Assembly: GCA_047495785.1 (NCBI GenBank)
Contig: JBLDXI010000010.1
Span: 992,001-1,056,000, forward strand
Length of the DNA stretch: 64,000 bases
Direction: 5' to 3'
Origin: Lepidodermella squamata
Taxonomy: Eukaryota; Gastrotricha
Shown here: positions 40,761 through 53,500 of the stretch, piece by piece
How the letters are laid out: each line of letters opens with the position of its first letter
How positions within the stretch are numbered: the first letter of the stretch is position 1
Position numbers and translations under genes: made by a program
The notes under the pieces: model-generated
Database searches by the model: none
Seen by the model: the letters and a program-made list of their open reading frames with translations, nothing else
Told to the model about the DNA's origin: nothing

Positions 40761-42995
40761 ATGTTTAAAATGTTGAGAACAGCTATTTTCTTGGGTATTG
40801 TGAACTGGATGGGCACGAGTAATGCAACAAGGAGTAAGTTGATAATTTCAGCTTTGCTTCCTATTCCAAGTTACCAAACCTGCATCGCTACATTCAACTT
40901 GGTTGTAGAAAGGGCTCGAATAAAGGGCGATATTTTACAAGATTACGACCTCATCCTTGAAATTCGAGACGTTGGGCCCGCAGCAATCTATCAAAGCAGT
41001 AACGCTATATCGGCTTTCGAGAAACCACTTGGTGCTGGAACGTTCATAGCCCCGGTGATAACCGGACCAGACGGAGCCTGCAACGAAGCCGCTACTGCAT
41101 TCAGAGGTCTCGGAATCGTTCAAATATCCCCGAGCTGTAATGGCGCTTACATAACAACAAGAAGACGCTGGCTTTACAATAATCTCTATTCTGTGCAGAA
41201 CCCCGTAATTCGAACAATTTATCCTACATTTGAAGCGATTCGGCGAGTTGGTCGATGGAAGCAAGTCGGAATCTTTTTTCCATGGCAAAATCATAATACA
41301 GCTGTTTCAGCAGAAGCGCTTCACTCTTTCTTGACATCGAACGGAATTCAAGTCCAGCAATATTTGGGGGCCTTTACAGTAGGGTCTATGACCCCTGGGG
41401 ATGTGCAGTTACTCAAAAGCGTTCGAATTATTGTTGCCACTGTCGCCGGAGCTCAAGAATGCCGTCTTTTCTTGTGCATTGCACATCTGAATGGAATAAG
41501 ACCTCCTTTATACTCGATCATAATGTGGGGAACGGCGTGTCTTACAGCGTCATTGGACACAACCAATTTTCTGCCGGAAAATTGCACTCAGAGGATGTTA
41601 GACGAAGCACTGTCTGCAACAATTTTCGTTGGGGCACCGAATTGGCCACTGAAAACAGGAGCTCCAAGTTCTTTTGGCTACAACGCAAGTGAATTCGAGA
41701 GGATGCTAGGGGAGAAATTAGCAAACCACTCGGGGCCGATGATAGATTACTCCAATCGCTTCACTTGTCACGATTCAATAATGGCATCTTTGCTGACCCT
41801 CAACGCATCCGAATCGATCCTGAAATCAGAATATAACATGTCACTTCGCGATTTCAAGAGCAACCGAGAAACGGTATTCAAGGTCGTCAATTCAACAGCA
41901 CTGAATCTCGTTTACCAAGGGCTTAAGATTGGTCAAATGAAAACTGATGAAAACGCAGAGTTGAACGAAGATCTTGTCATTATGCAAATAGTTAATGGCA
42001 AGCCGCAAATGATCGCTCAGTTGATCGTCGATAACAGTAAAAGTAAGGTCAGTTTCGACTTTTTACTCCACAATAACCCTGTTTGGCCGACGAGATCCGG
42101 GAGACCACCTCAAGATTTGTCTGTCATTGAGCGTAGGACTCCGAAATGCGGCTCGTACATACTATATTCAATTGCTTTTCTTGCTGCTATAGTCACTTTT
42201 ATCCTAGCGTGTTTGCTTATTTTGTCTTGTCGACAGAAAAGTGACACGTTTTACTACATTTCCAACAAATTTGTTGTTGCTATAGCTGGGATGGTGTTGA
42301 ATGCATCTTCAGTCGTCTTGGTTTTCGGAGTTGAGTACTTCCCTAAAATTGAATGTCGAATGAGACCAGCGTTATCTGTTATCGGCTTCACAATGCTTCA
42401 TTCAATAATCTTCTCGCAAATTCTTGTCTATTCGAAGTTGATGACGTTTGGAAAGAGATCACGTACATCTTTGGTATCAGCACCTAGACTATCTGGCAAC
42501 AGCGTTGTAATCCTGAGCCATATTGGCAAAACTAACACGCAGATTCCTCTTGCTAACTCTGTCATTTTTCAGGTTAGCATAATTGGCCTACTGATTTGGA
42601 TTGGCTTCGATCCGCTATCTCTCCGTTACTTCGAAACAGAGGTTTCATTCGATGAGGTTGCTGATACGTATTTTGATGAGATAATTGCTGTATGCTGGTC
42701 GAATACCGCCAACTATTGGATTTGGGCCTTTCTTGGGTACCAAAGCGCCCTGTTACTCGGTGCCAATATTCTCTCCTTCAGCTTAGGCAAGAGACGATTG
42801 CCGAAGGAAGTGAAATGGAGCAGCAGGCTTATTAGAATCGCCGCGATAAATGGGCTAGTCATTATGATTGCCTCGATTTTGATCCTGCTCATAATGACTA
42901 TCTCGACGTCATCATGCGTCGGCAATACTGTTTTGGCAATCAGCCAATTGCTATACTCTCTATCAACATGCGGAATAATGTTGTTCCCCCGTTAA
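40761..42995 (+). CDS. GABA-B-like class C receptor D (744 aa)
   Basis: Single exon, paralogue of receptor C. Signal peptide MLRTAIFLGIVNWMGTSNA, shared SKLII and ARIKGDILQDYDLIL, SPSCNGAYITTRRRWLYNN, then seven helices from about residue 461 (YILYSIAFLAAIVTFILACL) and GLLIWIGFDPLSL. The intracellular loop after the third helix is shorter than in C (RSRTSLVSAPRLSGN), the main region of divergence. All structural landmarks are intact. It shares an upstream motif with C. Confidence 0.88.
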   Translation: MFKMLRTAIFLGIVNWMGTSNATRSKLIISALLPIPSYQTCIATFNLVVERARIKGDILQDYDLILEIRDVGPAAIYQSSNAISAFEKPLGAGTFIAPVITGPDGACNEAATAFRGLGIVQISPSCNGAYITTRRRWLYNNLYSVQNPVIRTIYPTFEAIRRVGRWKQVGIFFPWQNHNTAVSAEALHSFLTSNGIQVQQYLGAFTVGSMTPGDVQLLKSVRIIVATVAGAQECRLFLCIAHLNGIRPPLYSIIMWGTACLTASLDTTNFLPENCTQRMLDEALSATIFVGAPNWPLKTGAPSSFGYNASEFERMLGEKLANHSGPMIDYSNRFTCHDSIMASLLTLNASESILKSEYNMSLRDFKSNRETVFKVVNSTALNLVYQGLKIGQMKTDENAELNEDLVIMQIVNGKPQMIAQLIVDNSKSKVSFDFLLHNNPVWPTRSGRPPQDLSVIERRTPKCGSYILYSIAFLAAIVTFILACLLILSCRQKSDTFYYISNKFVVAIAGMVLNASSVVLVFGVEYFPKIECRMRPALSVIGFTMLHSIIFSQILVYSKLMTFGKRSRTSLVSAPRLSGNSVVILSHIGKTNTQIPLANSVIFQVSIIGLLIWIGFDPLSLRYFETEVSFDEVADTYFDEIIAVCWSNTANYWIWAFLGYQSALLLGANILSFSLGKRRLPKEVKWSSRLIRIAAINGLVIMIASILILLIMTISTSSCVGNTVLAISQLLYSLSTCGIMLFPR

Positions 42996-44193
42996 GTTTG
43001 AGCTCATCAAACGTTCAAATTGTTTAAATTTGAATTTTGTTTCCACGCGCACTTTCTGCTGGATGATTTGCTGGATGAGAATTATTGTGACTCAATTGAA
43101 AACAAGTCTCTCCTGCAAGTATTTCAAATCGATTTATTATCCCCAGGAAATACTACAATTCTATGTTATCAATAACTTTTCAGTCTCACTATTAAACGAT
43201 TGGCCCGCAACTATTTCTGTCCCGAATTTCTGATGCGGTTTTAAGCGGTTTTTAGCAATCGCTAGGTCTTTAGTGCGGTGAACAACTACTGTAACAACGA
43301 GTTTTCATTGACATGTATTCCTCTCGAACCAGCCGCAGATGCATGGTAAACCAGAAAATAGCCCTCTCTATTCAGATCGGTTTTAAGACAAGCAACGTCA
43401 GTTCAGCAGTGATTTCTGCAGCCATTTAACTCCGCCGACTCCGCAGGCCAGGCCACGTGACAGATGGAAGCCAGGCGCGCTCCCTGTTACCCAGGAGTTA
43501 CTCAGAGCAGACGGGTGTTATGGCGGGCAAAGATGACAGATGACATGGCCATTATTGAAAACCAGCGTGACATGAGATTAAGTTGTAACTTTTTGGCGGA
43601 AAGTGAGATTAAACGTAATTTTGAGTGCTGCCATGAAAACCGGCTCTAAAAGCAGAAAAACTTGGTTAGCTCGCTGAACTACAACAAGAAATAATTTCAC
43701 ATTTCCCCTGCTACTTTCCTAACATATTTCTCAACGTCGACTTTATTTTCTTATTTCTTCTTTCATTTACTCTTATTTTTCCTTTTTCCCGACATCATTT
43801 GACGCGACAGTTGACTGTAGCAATTAGCAATTAGCATCATGTTAGCTCACGAAAACTCGCCCGCCAAATATCTCACGCAAAACCTGGCTGCTTTAACATT
43901 ATGCTGCATTCATAAAAAATGATCATAATGGCGAGAATAGCGTTGAGATGATAGCGTATGATATGAATAAAGGCCGACCTAGCTGTACTGAATGGAAGTT
44001 ACAGAAACTTACTGACTCAGGAGTGACGTGACAAGTGAATAGCGGCGTCTGCACGTATGTCTACGTGAATGAAAAGGAAAAAAACATCTCCGTTTTACTT
44101 GACACCTGAAAACTTAAACTATAGCAAAAACATCCGGTTTGTTAACGACGCTAATGATATTTAATTCACTATCTGTGTTTTCATTTGTTCAAA
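42996..44193. other. intergenic
   Basis: Short frames at 43030-43233 and 43464-43649 lack domains and are not supported. No repeat was recognised. Confidence 0.5.
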
Positions 44194-44871
44194 ATGATCA
44201 CCAGAGTTGCCGTTGCTGCTTTCATTGCCGGAGCCGCTGCTTGCCCACCAAGCAACATCGGGCCACCCTGCTCTACTGCCTCAGGATTAGGTTGCTACGC
44301 GACCTGGCTTCAACAGGACACCGGAACTCCCAATTCTGTAATTTATTAATTCGAAAATTCAAGACCTATGTAATAATAGTATGGTATTCAAAGTTCAGGG
44401 TCTGCACGACCAAGACCTCCGGTGATGTTGTAACACCCATCTGCACCACGACTGGCAGCTGCGTTTCCGTTGGTGGCACAAGTGGCTCGACCTCATACCT
44501 TTCATTCAGCGCCTGCTGCACCTCGCTGAGCAAATCCCTCACCTACGCCACAGTGACGTTCTATTCGACCTCTATCTCGTTGGGTATCTGCTTCGCCAGC
44601 TCATTCCAGTACCGCAAGGTCATCTCAAATTCTGATACCTACTGCATGGACATGCCTGAGAGTACCAGATATTTTTCCCTCCCAGCTGGCGTAAGTTGAT
44701 ATTTCTTACTCTTTGCTGAATCAAATTGATTTCTGTTGCTTACAGTCAGCTGGCTACAACTCTTTTCAAGCATGTTGCAAAGCTGCCCCAGCAAGTACTG
44801 CCAAATACACACTCGAAACCATGTATTCCCTTGGCATGGCCGTCATGATGTGCAGCGCTGACGACAGCTGA
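44194..44871 (+). CDS. secreted cysteine-rich protein, copy 3, divergent (188 aa)
   Basis: Three exons, 44194-44337, 44394-44690 and 44746-44871, same intron positions as the genes at 2860 and 9088. Signal peptide MITRVAVAAFIAGAAA and CPPSNIGPPC start, then YLSFSACCTSLSKSLTYATV and SFQACCKAAPAS. The paired cysteines and their spacing are kept, but much of the loop sequence differs, and the C-terminus is longer (CSADDS). An old paralogue, located inside the receptor array rather than with its two relatives. Confidence 0.85.
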
Positions 44872-45908
44872 TATGTCGACAGAACGAAACATTTGCGACA
44901 AGTGGCTAGTGGCAAGTTATGGACTTGCCACTAGCTGAAAATCTCCCCATTAAAAGCCACTGGGCAGGAGATGTGGCCAGCAACAAATCACAGAAAAAAT
45001 GGCTATTTTACACATAATAAAAGATTTGTGCACTAGGTTATAGAGCGGACATTTTCACAGCGCCTTACATGAATTTAGTAAACAAATTCTTAAACATTAC
45101 CAGCTGTGTTGCGGTTTTAATTTCCGCTGTTATGAATCTTTATTGTTGAATCACGTTGTCTTTCATCTCTGTGAATCTCCAAAACCCATTCACGGACTTC
45201 GGCGTGTTTCAAAGTATAATTCCCGAATTTGGTAGACCGAAATCGCCCAAATTGAGCGAGTATGCAGTTTAGGTTCAGAAGTGAAGCTTTTATGCAGATT
45301 TATGGCACCCTCGAGTGATTCTTATTTTTTGTCTTTTTTGACTTTGAGCAACGATGGCTCCCTAATGGTGAGGAATTGGCTCATGAGATTTGTTGAGCTT
45401 ACTGGAATGGGCTCTGACTGTTAATGGTCCAAATATGAGCCCGGAGAACCTCAAGGTTATAGAATGATAAGCAATTGAAAAAACGGAACTTTTTTATGCC
45501 GATTTAGGTAACCTTACCCTAGCCGTTTATTAAAAACAATCGCACGTTTTTACTCAATAATTGAACAAAAAGGGGACCCAGTCTTTCCCATCCACTTAAG
45601 TCATAAGGCGAGTGAAACGGCAGGTCTAATGTCTAGGCCCAGGTCTAGGTCTAGGTCTAGGTAAGGACGTGACCTATTAGGCGGTCAGCTCCAAGTCTGA
45701 CGTAGGTCGCGAACGTGCTGTATAGAAGGGAAATGTGTCTGCACTCTACGTCTTACGTCTTAAGCTAACAGCGGCTGTCCAAAGATGTTTCCCAGCTGCA
45801 CTAATTTCACATCTGAACGTGTCGCTATATAGGCAGTCTTCTCCTCCGTATGACACGAACTGATTTCTTTCTTCCTTCAAATTATTTCTTGCTATTTCCA
45901 ATCAAAAA
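44872..45908. other. intergenic, upstream of receptor E
   Basis: Includes the AGGTCT repeat at 45626-45663. The segment GACGTGACCTATTAGGCGGTCAGC near 45666 is similar to the region about 60087 upstream of receptor F, so part of the promoter was duplicated with the gene. Confidence 0.5.
45626..45663. repeat. imperfect AGGTCT hexamer repeat
   Basis: Five to six AGGTCT-related units in tandem (best run TAGGTCTAGGTCTAGGTCTA). A simple repeat that might move nucleosomes or bind factors, but nothing supports function. Confidence 0.6.
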
Positions 45909-48742
45909 ATGTTATATAGCCGCATCGCCGCCGCTGTTCTGGCACTTCCTTATTGTATACTAATTTTGAATGGGGTTCAATGTCGAAAATACCAACTGGT
46001 GTTGCCTGCAATGCTCCAAATGCAGAATTTTCCATCCTGCAACGCAACGTTTCATACTCTAGCTGGCTTAATCAATACTAAGACTGAAATACTACCAGAC
46101 TATGAACTTTCGGTCGACGCGAGGGATACAGGTTTTCCGTATGACCGTCAAAACCGTATCGTTGTCGACATCTTCGACTCACCCGTTCCTAACAACACTT
46201 TCATAGCCCCCATCATGTCCGGAGCAGATAGTCTGTGTAATGAAGTTGCTATGACTCTTCGAGCCCTCGGAGTTGTCCAGATTTCTATTGGCTGCAACGG
46301 AGCTTATATTACATCTCTCCGCAATCCTTACTACAACAATCTATACTCTGTTACAGCTCAGCTGATTCATAACAATTACGCAGCACTTGAAGCTATTAAA
46401 CAAATAGGGGCTTGGAAGAAAGTCGGTATTCTAACAACCTGGAGTAACAGGAATGGCCAGGTCGCTGCCCAGCAGCTGCAAACCCTGCTAACCTCGAACG
46501 AAGTCAATGTGGCCCAGTATCTGAGTGTATTCAACATTGCTAGTCTCACATCTGATGATTTCGCAACGCTGGCGACTGTTAGGATTATCGTCGTTGTTCT
46601 ACCGTCGGTCCCTGAGTGCATAAGGCTGATGTGTTTAGCTTACGAAAATGGCCTTACGCCACCCAAGTTCTTCTTCGTCATGGTAAATGCAGCCTGTCTA
46701 CCTGTCGTAAACGATCCGACAGTATCATCGGGTCTCTTTTGTGGTAAAAAAGCAATTGATGTCATGCTAACCGGAACATTTTTCGCTGGATCCCCGGTTG
46801 ATTCTGTGAAAGCGTTTGGTAGAAGCTCGTTGAATCAGTCTATTGCTGATTTTGACCTCGAGTTAAGGAAATATCTCGATTTTAAAATGGTCCTAGCAGA
46901 TTACTCAGCGCGTCTCAGCTGCTACGACTCCTTACTCGCAGCAATCCTGAGTCTCGATCAATCCGAGCGAGTTCTGAGATCAAATTACAATCTGTCCTTA
47001 CGAGACTTCAAGTTACATCCCCTTACGATCTACAAGGTCGTGAATGAAAGCGTGAAGAATTTACAATTCGATGGCCTTCGATCTGGCAGGATATACATGG
47101 GCGGCAACAGTGGTATGAGGGATGATCTATTCATAGGCCAAGCCGTTAACGGAAAAATCAGATACCTTTCCCAACTCGCCGTCCGGATGAAAGAAGATCC
47201 TTATTCGTCAAATTTTCCGCCTTATGAATACATCGTGATGAACTCACCAGTCTGGCCGACGAAAACGGCCAAGCCTCCAAAAGATCTCAGTGAAATCGAA
47301 ATCGATTGGAATATTTGCAACCAAGGTACCATAATTTGGGTTGCGGTTATAGCAGGGCTTGTTTTCATTGTCGAAACGGCTATTTATGTTAAATCAATTT
47401 CAAAAGAATGTGCGCCGTTCTTTGGGAAAGCGAAGCAAACGTTAATTTTTGCTTGCTGCATGCTACTCAATGCATCTGGATTGTACTTGGTGTTAGGACT
47501 GAGCAATCTTTCTTCAATGGACTGCCGGGTCGTTTCGGTTCTAACAGTTCTAGGGCTTACTCCTATTCATGCAGTTATATTTGCTCAAATCGTTGCTTAC
47601 AGCCGTTTCCTTCGCTTTGGGAATGTCCCGCCCGATGATCTGGCTGGCATGTTTGAATTTCTAGCTAATAGGAATCCGGATACTAACAACATCCAGGCGA
47701 TTCTAACGAGCGTCATGAGGCAGAAGAGTTCGAACCGGCTGATCAGCTCTCAGATATCCTTAATAATCCTCATTCTTAGTCAACTCACTGTTAACCCGTT
47801 ACTCATTTGGATTGGGTTCGATCCGCTGAATCTCACGATTTTTACAACCGAAGTTATGACTGACGATTATGATGGGAGATCCTACGTCATTAAGACGCCT
47901 AATTGCCAGTCAGAGACAGGAAATTACTGGATTATAGCCCTCCTGGGATTCCAGTTCCTCATCATGGTTGCAGCTACATACGGGCGCCGTCGTTCACAAA
48001 TTCGAAAAACTGAGAAATTTTCAACACAATGGTTGCCCCCTTAAAAATTACGATTTCGCAATAAAAAACACAACCCAGTAGGTAATCGATGACGCTCTGC
48101 ACACTGGTTACCGATTTTTCTCTCAATTAGCTAACCGTAACCGGCAATTAGCGAAAAATGAAAATATTTGAATCGAAGTGTTTATCAACTCATTTCTAGG
48201 GTTAAAAAATTCCCTGATTCCGAAAATCACATTTTCAACTAAAAATTCGGCAATTTAATTTTTTTCATGTCATTTAGGCCCAATTTTCGACGAGTTAGAC
48301 ATGTAATAAAAATCTGGAAAATTCACCAAAATGTGCGGCTCAAAAAGTTACTAAGTAGACCTGTTTTCAGCGTTCTAGAATGATTTTTAAGGATGGTGAC
48401 CATTGTCTCAAATGACAAAAATTTTGTGAAAAACATTTGTGAACGACGGCGCACGTATGTAATGTTTTATGCATGGTTCGTGGATCCATGAAGAATACAT
48501 CAAGCAAGGCAATGCACTTTTGCAAGGTGATGCGAATCGCGGCTGCTCATTCGATTATTTCTATTACCGTGGTAGTTTTGATTATGCTAATTCTGATCAA
48601 CTCACAGAATGCATGTGCGAGAAATTCTTTTCTCGGCGTCAGTTTCATGTTCTACTCAATTACCATGGCTTGCATTTTCTTGATAATGCCCTCTGTCTAC
48701 TTGAAACAGAGGCAGTCATCAGCCGCAGCTATCATCACATGA
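45909..48742 (+). pseudogene. GABA-B-like receptor E, disrupted by a transposon
   Basis: The 5' part (45909-47976) matches receptor F throughout: signal peptide region, MQNFPSCNATFHTLAGLINT ligand domain, helices one to five and PLLIWIGFDPLNL. At 47976 the frame enters a 483-bp element and stops at 48042-48044, giving a 711-residue product without the last two helices. Beyond the element (48462-48742) the frame continues exactly where it was lost, with VMRIAAAHSIISITVVVL and LIMPSVYLKQ, as in F. No frameshift exists on either side, so the insertion is young. The truncated protein lacks the sixth and seventh helices and should not signal normally, but it may be made. Splicing around the element seems unlikely, since no GT/AG pair sits at its edges. 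Confidence 0.8.
47977..48459. mobile_element. 483-bp MITE inserted in receptor E, TA duplication
   Basis: The left end CATACGGGCGCCGTCGTTCA and right end (reverse complement CATACGTGCGCCGTCGTTCA) are inverted repeats of at least 24 bp. Flanking TA at 47975-47976 and 48460-48461 is the duplicated target. Removing the element plus one TA restores the receptor frame as in the intact paralogue. TA duplication points to the Tc1/mariner superfamily (family knowledge). Confidence 0.85.
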
Positions 48743-48889
48743 ATTCGTTTTCACAATAGCTATGGAAATTGTGCATTGTAAGGTAAAGGGTGTTCTGTTT
48801 TCTGTTTGAAACTGAAAACTTCCGTCTACACATTTTCTTAATTACGTTATTTTATTTTTATTTTTATGTCAGTCATTTTTATTAATAAA

Positions 48890-49229
48890 TGACCGGAAAC
48901 AAGTGAAAAGTGGGGTTTGGCGAATTTTCTGTATTTTCCAGCAAATCGCAAAAAGAATGTTCACTTGAAGAAGACTTCCTACTCAGTTTTTCTCGATGAG
49001 TTTACATTTTTTAATTTCCGACCTTGATCCAACTAACAACTCAATTTGTCAAGCGCGCATTCTCTAAACTTAGAAACCCAATTTTTGAAGCCTATTTTCT
49101 CAGCAACTCTGATGAATATCAACCCATTTTTGTACCGTTCGACTCCTCGTTAATAGATCTTGAAAGCGGCATGAAAATCTGACCATGTCAAAAATTCGCT
49201 AAACCCCACTTTTCACTTGCTACCGGTCA
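48890..49229. mobile_element. 340-bp MITE downstream of receptor E
   Basis: The ends read TGACCGGAAACAAGTGAAAA and, reverse-complemented, TGACCGGTAGCAAGTGAAAA, with the match continuing for about 39 bp (GTGGGGTTT, GCGAATTTT). No coding capacity. Confidence 0.75.
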
Positions 49230-50518
49230 CATATTTTGTTGCGTTGCGACCCTTTCACGCGATCATTGCCGTCCTGCGCTCTACAGGTCCCTCGGAGGTA
49301 ATCTGCGGTTCCAAGAATGTGCTTTTTAAAATCGTCTCCATTAAGCCTAAAGCTATTTGTATTTCCGACGCCTGGCGTGAAATTCAGTGTTCAGCTTGTG
49401 CGTTGTTTACTTTACAAGGAAGGAAGGAGGATCCTCGAAGTGTATGGGTAATTTCAGCCCCGAATTTTTCCGACGAAAAGTTGAGGTTTTTTGGATTCCC
49501 GAAATTTAGGCCGACGTAAAAAAATGTACATTTAAGGTGACTGCGCACTAATAATTGTATTTGAACGATGCTGAGCATTGTTTGGTAGGGGTCGATATCT
49601 CGGTCCTTCTGATGCTTTGCCAGGCTTATTTAATGCTTGCGTGATTCTGTTTGAATCATCGCAGAAAATTGTAAACCGAAATTTAGAAACGACCTAGCCT
49701 GATTCAACCTGATACCTATTATTCGAAGCTGCTGTATTTTTCTTAAGACGAAGTTTTAGCTTCATTAAGCATTCAACTTGGATATGACGTCAGTATGGAC
49801 AATATTTTTTTGTAAATATTCTAGGTATTGTCTATGTGCGCACTGTTTTTGACAACCAGGCCTTGGCTACGTTATGCAAAACATCCGTGATGTGCCTGGT
49901 AAATGGATGATTTTTCAGCTCAACACTGGCCAAATAGCTATTCGATAATCAATTTCGCATTGTTTGTTTAAACTTGACGCAACACTTGTGAATTCATGAC
50001 GATCGATCTGCTAAAGGACGGACGTGTTTTTTCAAGCCACATTCTTCACCAAATTTAACCTAGTTTTAAATCTCTTGCTATCGGAAGTTTTTGTTGAGGA
50101 TTGATGAGGTAACGCTCTGATGCCTTCATTTGGGATGAGACTACAAAGTGTGGATGAAGGTTTTCGAAATTTCAAAAGACTGCAGCCACCGGGCGATCTA
50201 TCTAAAGGCTTCCTATTCCTTATTCACATGGAGCTGAACAGACAGATCATCGGTAGATCGTTTTGAGCCCGGAACTGTGAAAATCTCATTTTCAATTTTG
50301 TATGGACAAAATACTTTTGGCCGCACCGACGACAAAATGTTAACCCAAATATTTGTTTCCCAGTAGTCCGTTATGAATAAATTTACCAAAGCAATGACGC
50401 AATCGAACGTCGGGGTAGTTGGCGCTTGACTCTTAATCATTAATAACTTACACGTGTCTCGTCGATATAATAACGATGTTATAACACTCAATTCTCAACA
50501 CATTGTTCAGAGTGAAAA
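49230..50518. other. intergenic
   Basis: Open frames at 49217-49519 and 50213-50491 have no support. No repeats were recognised. Presumed promoter region of the LamG/EGF gene near its end. Confidence 0.45.
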
Positions 50519-53500
50519 ATGCGGGCTATCTTGTTCTTGGTATCTTCAATACTCTGCAGGGTATCCAGCGTCGATTATGATACAGGCTTCATTCAATATC
50601 AACTTCGCCTCCAACCCGGAATTGTTGCCTATTGGCCCCTAACAACGTATTACAAGACGCGAGATGCCCTCGAAGTAGCAAACGGAGTATCAAACACAGA
50701 GCCTCCTACTTTCGGCCAAGGTCCTTACGGTTCCTCAAGCTCAGCGATTCAAGTTGACTGTCTGAATCAGCATTGGGTAACCATGCAGTCGTCAATTTTG
50801 GATGAGGGCAACACTTCGTGGAGCTTTGCGGCATGGGTCAAGACTGAGTTCAATGGCGCCATGCCCCTACTGGAGTATGCCCCATTCAAGACACATATGT
50901 GGCAGTTCGATGCAGTCGATAGGTTGTACATCAACGCTACTCCCGCGGGTGGTTGGATCCCATGCGTAATGAATAATACGTGGACATTTGTCGGATTCAC
51001 CTACGACTCGCTGGCGTCCAAGATTAATCTGTTTTGCAGCACAACTTCAGGACCTAAATGGCCGTCTCCTACTCCTCCAGTTATATCGGACACGTTGGGG
51101 ATCGGCTATCGGTAACCTTTTGTTAAGGCCCAGCTTAGATTGCATCTAATCTAATCTATTTACATCAAAAGCTCCGGAATCACGGATTCTGTCGCTAAAT
51201 TTGCTTGCGTTTCGCTACATAAAGCAACGTTGAGTGACGCTCAATTCTTAGCGCTCAAATCAACTTGCAAACTTTTCATCCGTAAGAGATATTTTCAAAT
51301 AATGATTTAAGTTATCCCTGAATTTAACCCAGCCGATTGTCCAACTCAATGCATGAATGGTGGAACGTGCGCTGCTAACAATGTGTGCGACTGCCCAACT
51401 GGATTTGCAGGAGCTCTATGCGAGTTGAGTGAGTTTCCTTGCAAATAGGAAAGCAACGGCTCTCTATTTCATTTTCTCAAAACAGTCGCTACCGATAAAG
51501 AAATAATCGCATCGAAATTGAGCGACATGCCTGGGTTGGTTGCCTACTGGCCGCTGACAAGCGAATACGCCGCGACGGATATGTCACCGAACAAAATCCA
51601 CGGAAAACCTACAATGTATTTGACATACGACACTGGTCCTTTCGATAACAAGGTGGCTTTATCTGTGAGCGGTCTGACTACCTCAAGCTACATTGTCACA
51701 AAATCGGCTTTGCTGAACTTCAACACCAGCTCGTGGACCCTTTCGTTGTATATAAACGCAGTAACAAACTGGCACCCCCTTCTTGAATTTCTAAACCCGA
51801 CCACGCCTGAGGTTAACTATGGTATGCATCTATGGTATCAGAATAAGGATGACACACTGTGGTTCAACGGTATGAATCCTAATAGTGGCCTTCAAGTATC
51901 TTGCGTCGTTAAGAATAAATGGACATTTGTTGCTGTAACTTGGAATAATGTTACGAAATTGCTGCAAATCTTTTGCGATGAATCCTATATAGCCACAACG
52001 TATGGTCCCACAGCTGGACCACCTATAACGTCAGATACTCTTTACTTTGGACGAAGGTTAGCTTATATTGAGAATATTGAGCTTGGCTCATAAGCGTTCT
52101 TCCAATTTTCAGCTCGATAGATACGACTAAAGTGTTTGATGGCAAAATGGCCTGCGTTTCAGTATATTCAAAGTCACTGAATGCGAATGAGATGCTGCAG
52201 ACCCGGGAACTATGCAAGCTTTTCACAGGTAACATGTTTTTATTGCCATTTTGAGAAACTAACACAAATTATATTCAGTCTCTTGTTCGCCTGACTACTG
52301 CAAAAACGGAGGAACTTGTGTTGGGGCGAATATCTGCAAGTGCCCCTCACCGTTTGCATCTCCAAGATGCGACACTCGTAAGATATCAAGTCGAAGAAGA
52401 ATAGCGCATATTCGAGACATTATATTTTAGTTCCAATCAACAAGAAAGTCATAAGTGACACATTGGCTGGCTACACTGATCTTGTTGCCTATTGGCCTTT
52501 GACTTATGAATACGGTGCCAGAGACGCATCAGCGAATAAGATTGACGGTATGATGACACGGGACTACGCCTTTGCAGTAGGACCCTATGGGCGGGATGCT
52601 TCAGCTATGGCTTTTGACAAAGCCCTTTCTCCTCGGCGATACGCAGTCGCAAAATCAGCCAAATTGAATATCGGAGCAAAATCATGGTCGATAGCCATGT
52701 GGGTTAACATGGCCAGTGCAATTGACGTTGATATATTCATCGAGTTCGAGAAGGCCCCGACAGTTACTGCAAGTTATGGGATGCATTTAGGACGAGCACC
52801 AGGGGCGGTGGCTGATTCGTCCGGGTTTAACTCGATGGCCCCGAATGGCGGTGTCGGTGCTAGCATCATGCCTTGCGCAATGGTTAACAAATGGACGTTT
52901 CTTGCGGTGACATACAACTCAACAACAGGCAACATGAGAACTCTATGCAACGACTGGTGGAGCGACGTGAATAAACCGCTAGGAACCCCCTTAACTTCGG
53001 ATACAGTTAACATTGGAATTCTACGACCAATAAATCTCGGAAGCACAGGATCCATTTCGTGCATCTCAGTATTAACAAAAGAGATGGGTGCAGCTGAGCT
53101 GTTGAAAGTCCGCGATTTGTGTCGAATGTTTTCAGGTGAGGCATTTCTTTCGTGACACTGATTTTTCTAATTTCACCATGCAGTCGAGTGTAAAATACCT
53201 TGCTACAATGGTGGATCGTGTGTTGGTTACAACCTCTGCCTTTGTGCGGCAGGGTATACTGGCGAATCTTGCGGGACGGGTGAGAAAAAGTTGTCATACA
53301 TTTTCGAATCAATTTAATTATTTTGTGATTATAGCGATCGAGCTTGATATATCGGCACAGGCAAAGTTGGCTCTATTGCCGAGTGTGATGGCTTACTGGC
53401 CTCTGGGAGCCGATTATCGAGCTAGAGATGCTAGTTCTTCAAAAATCGGTGGCTGGTTTGCCCTAGCCCCATCATTCAATACTGGTCTGCTGGGAGCTTC

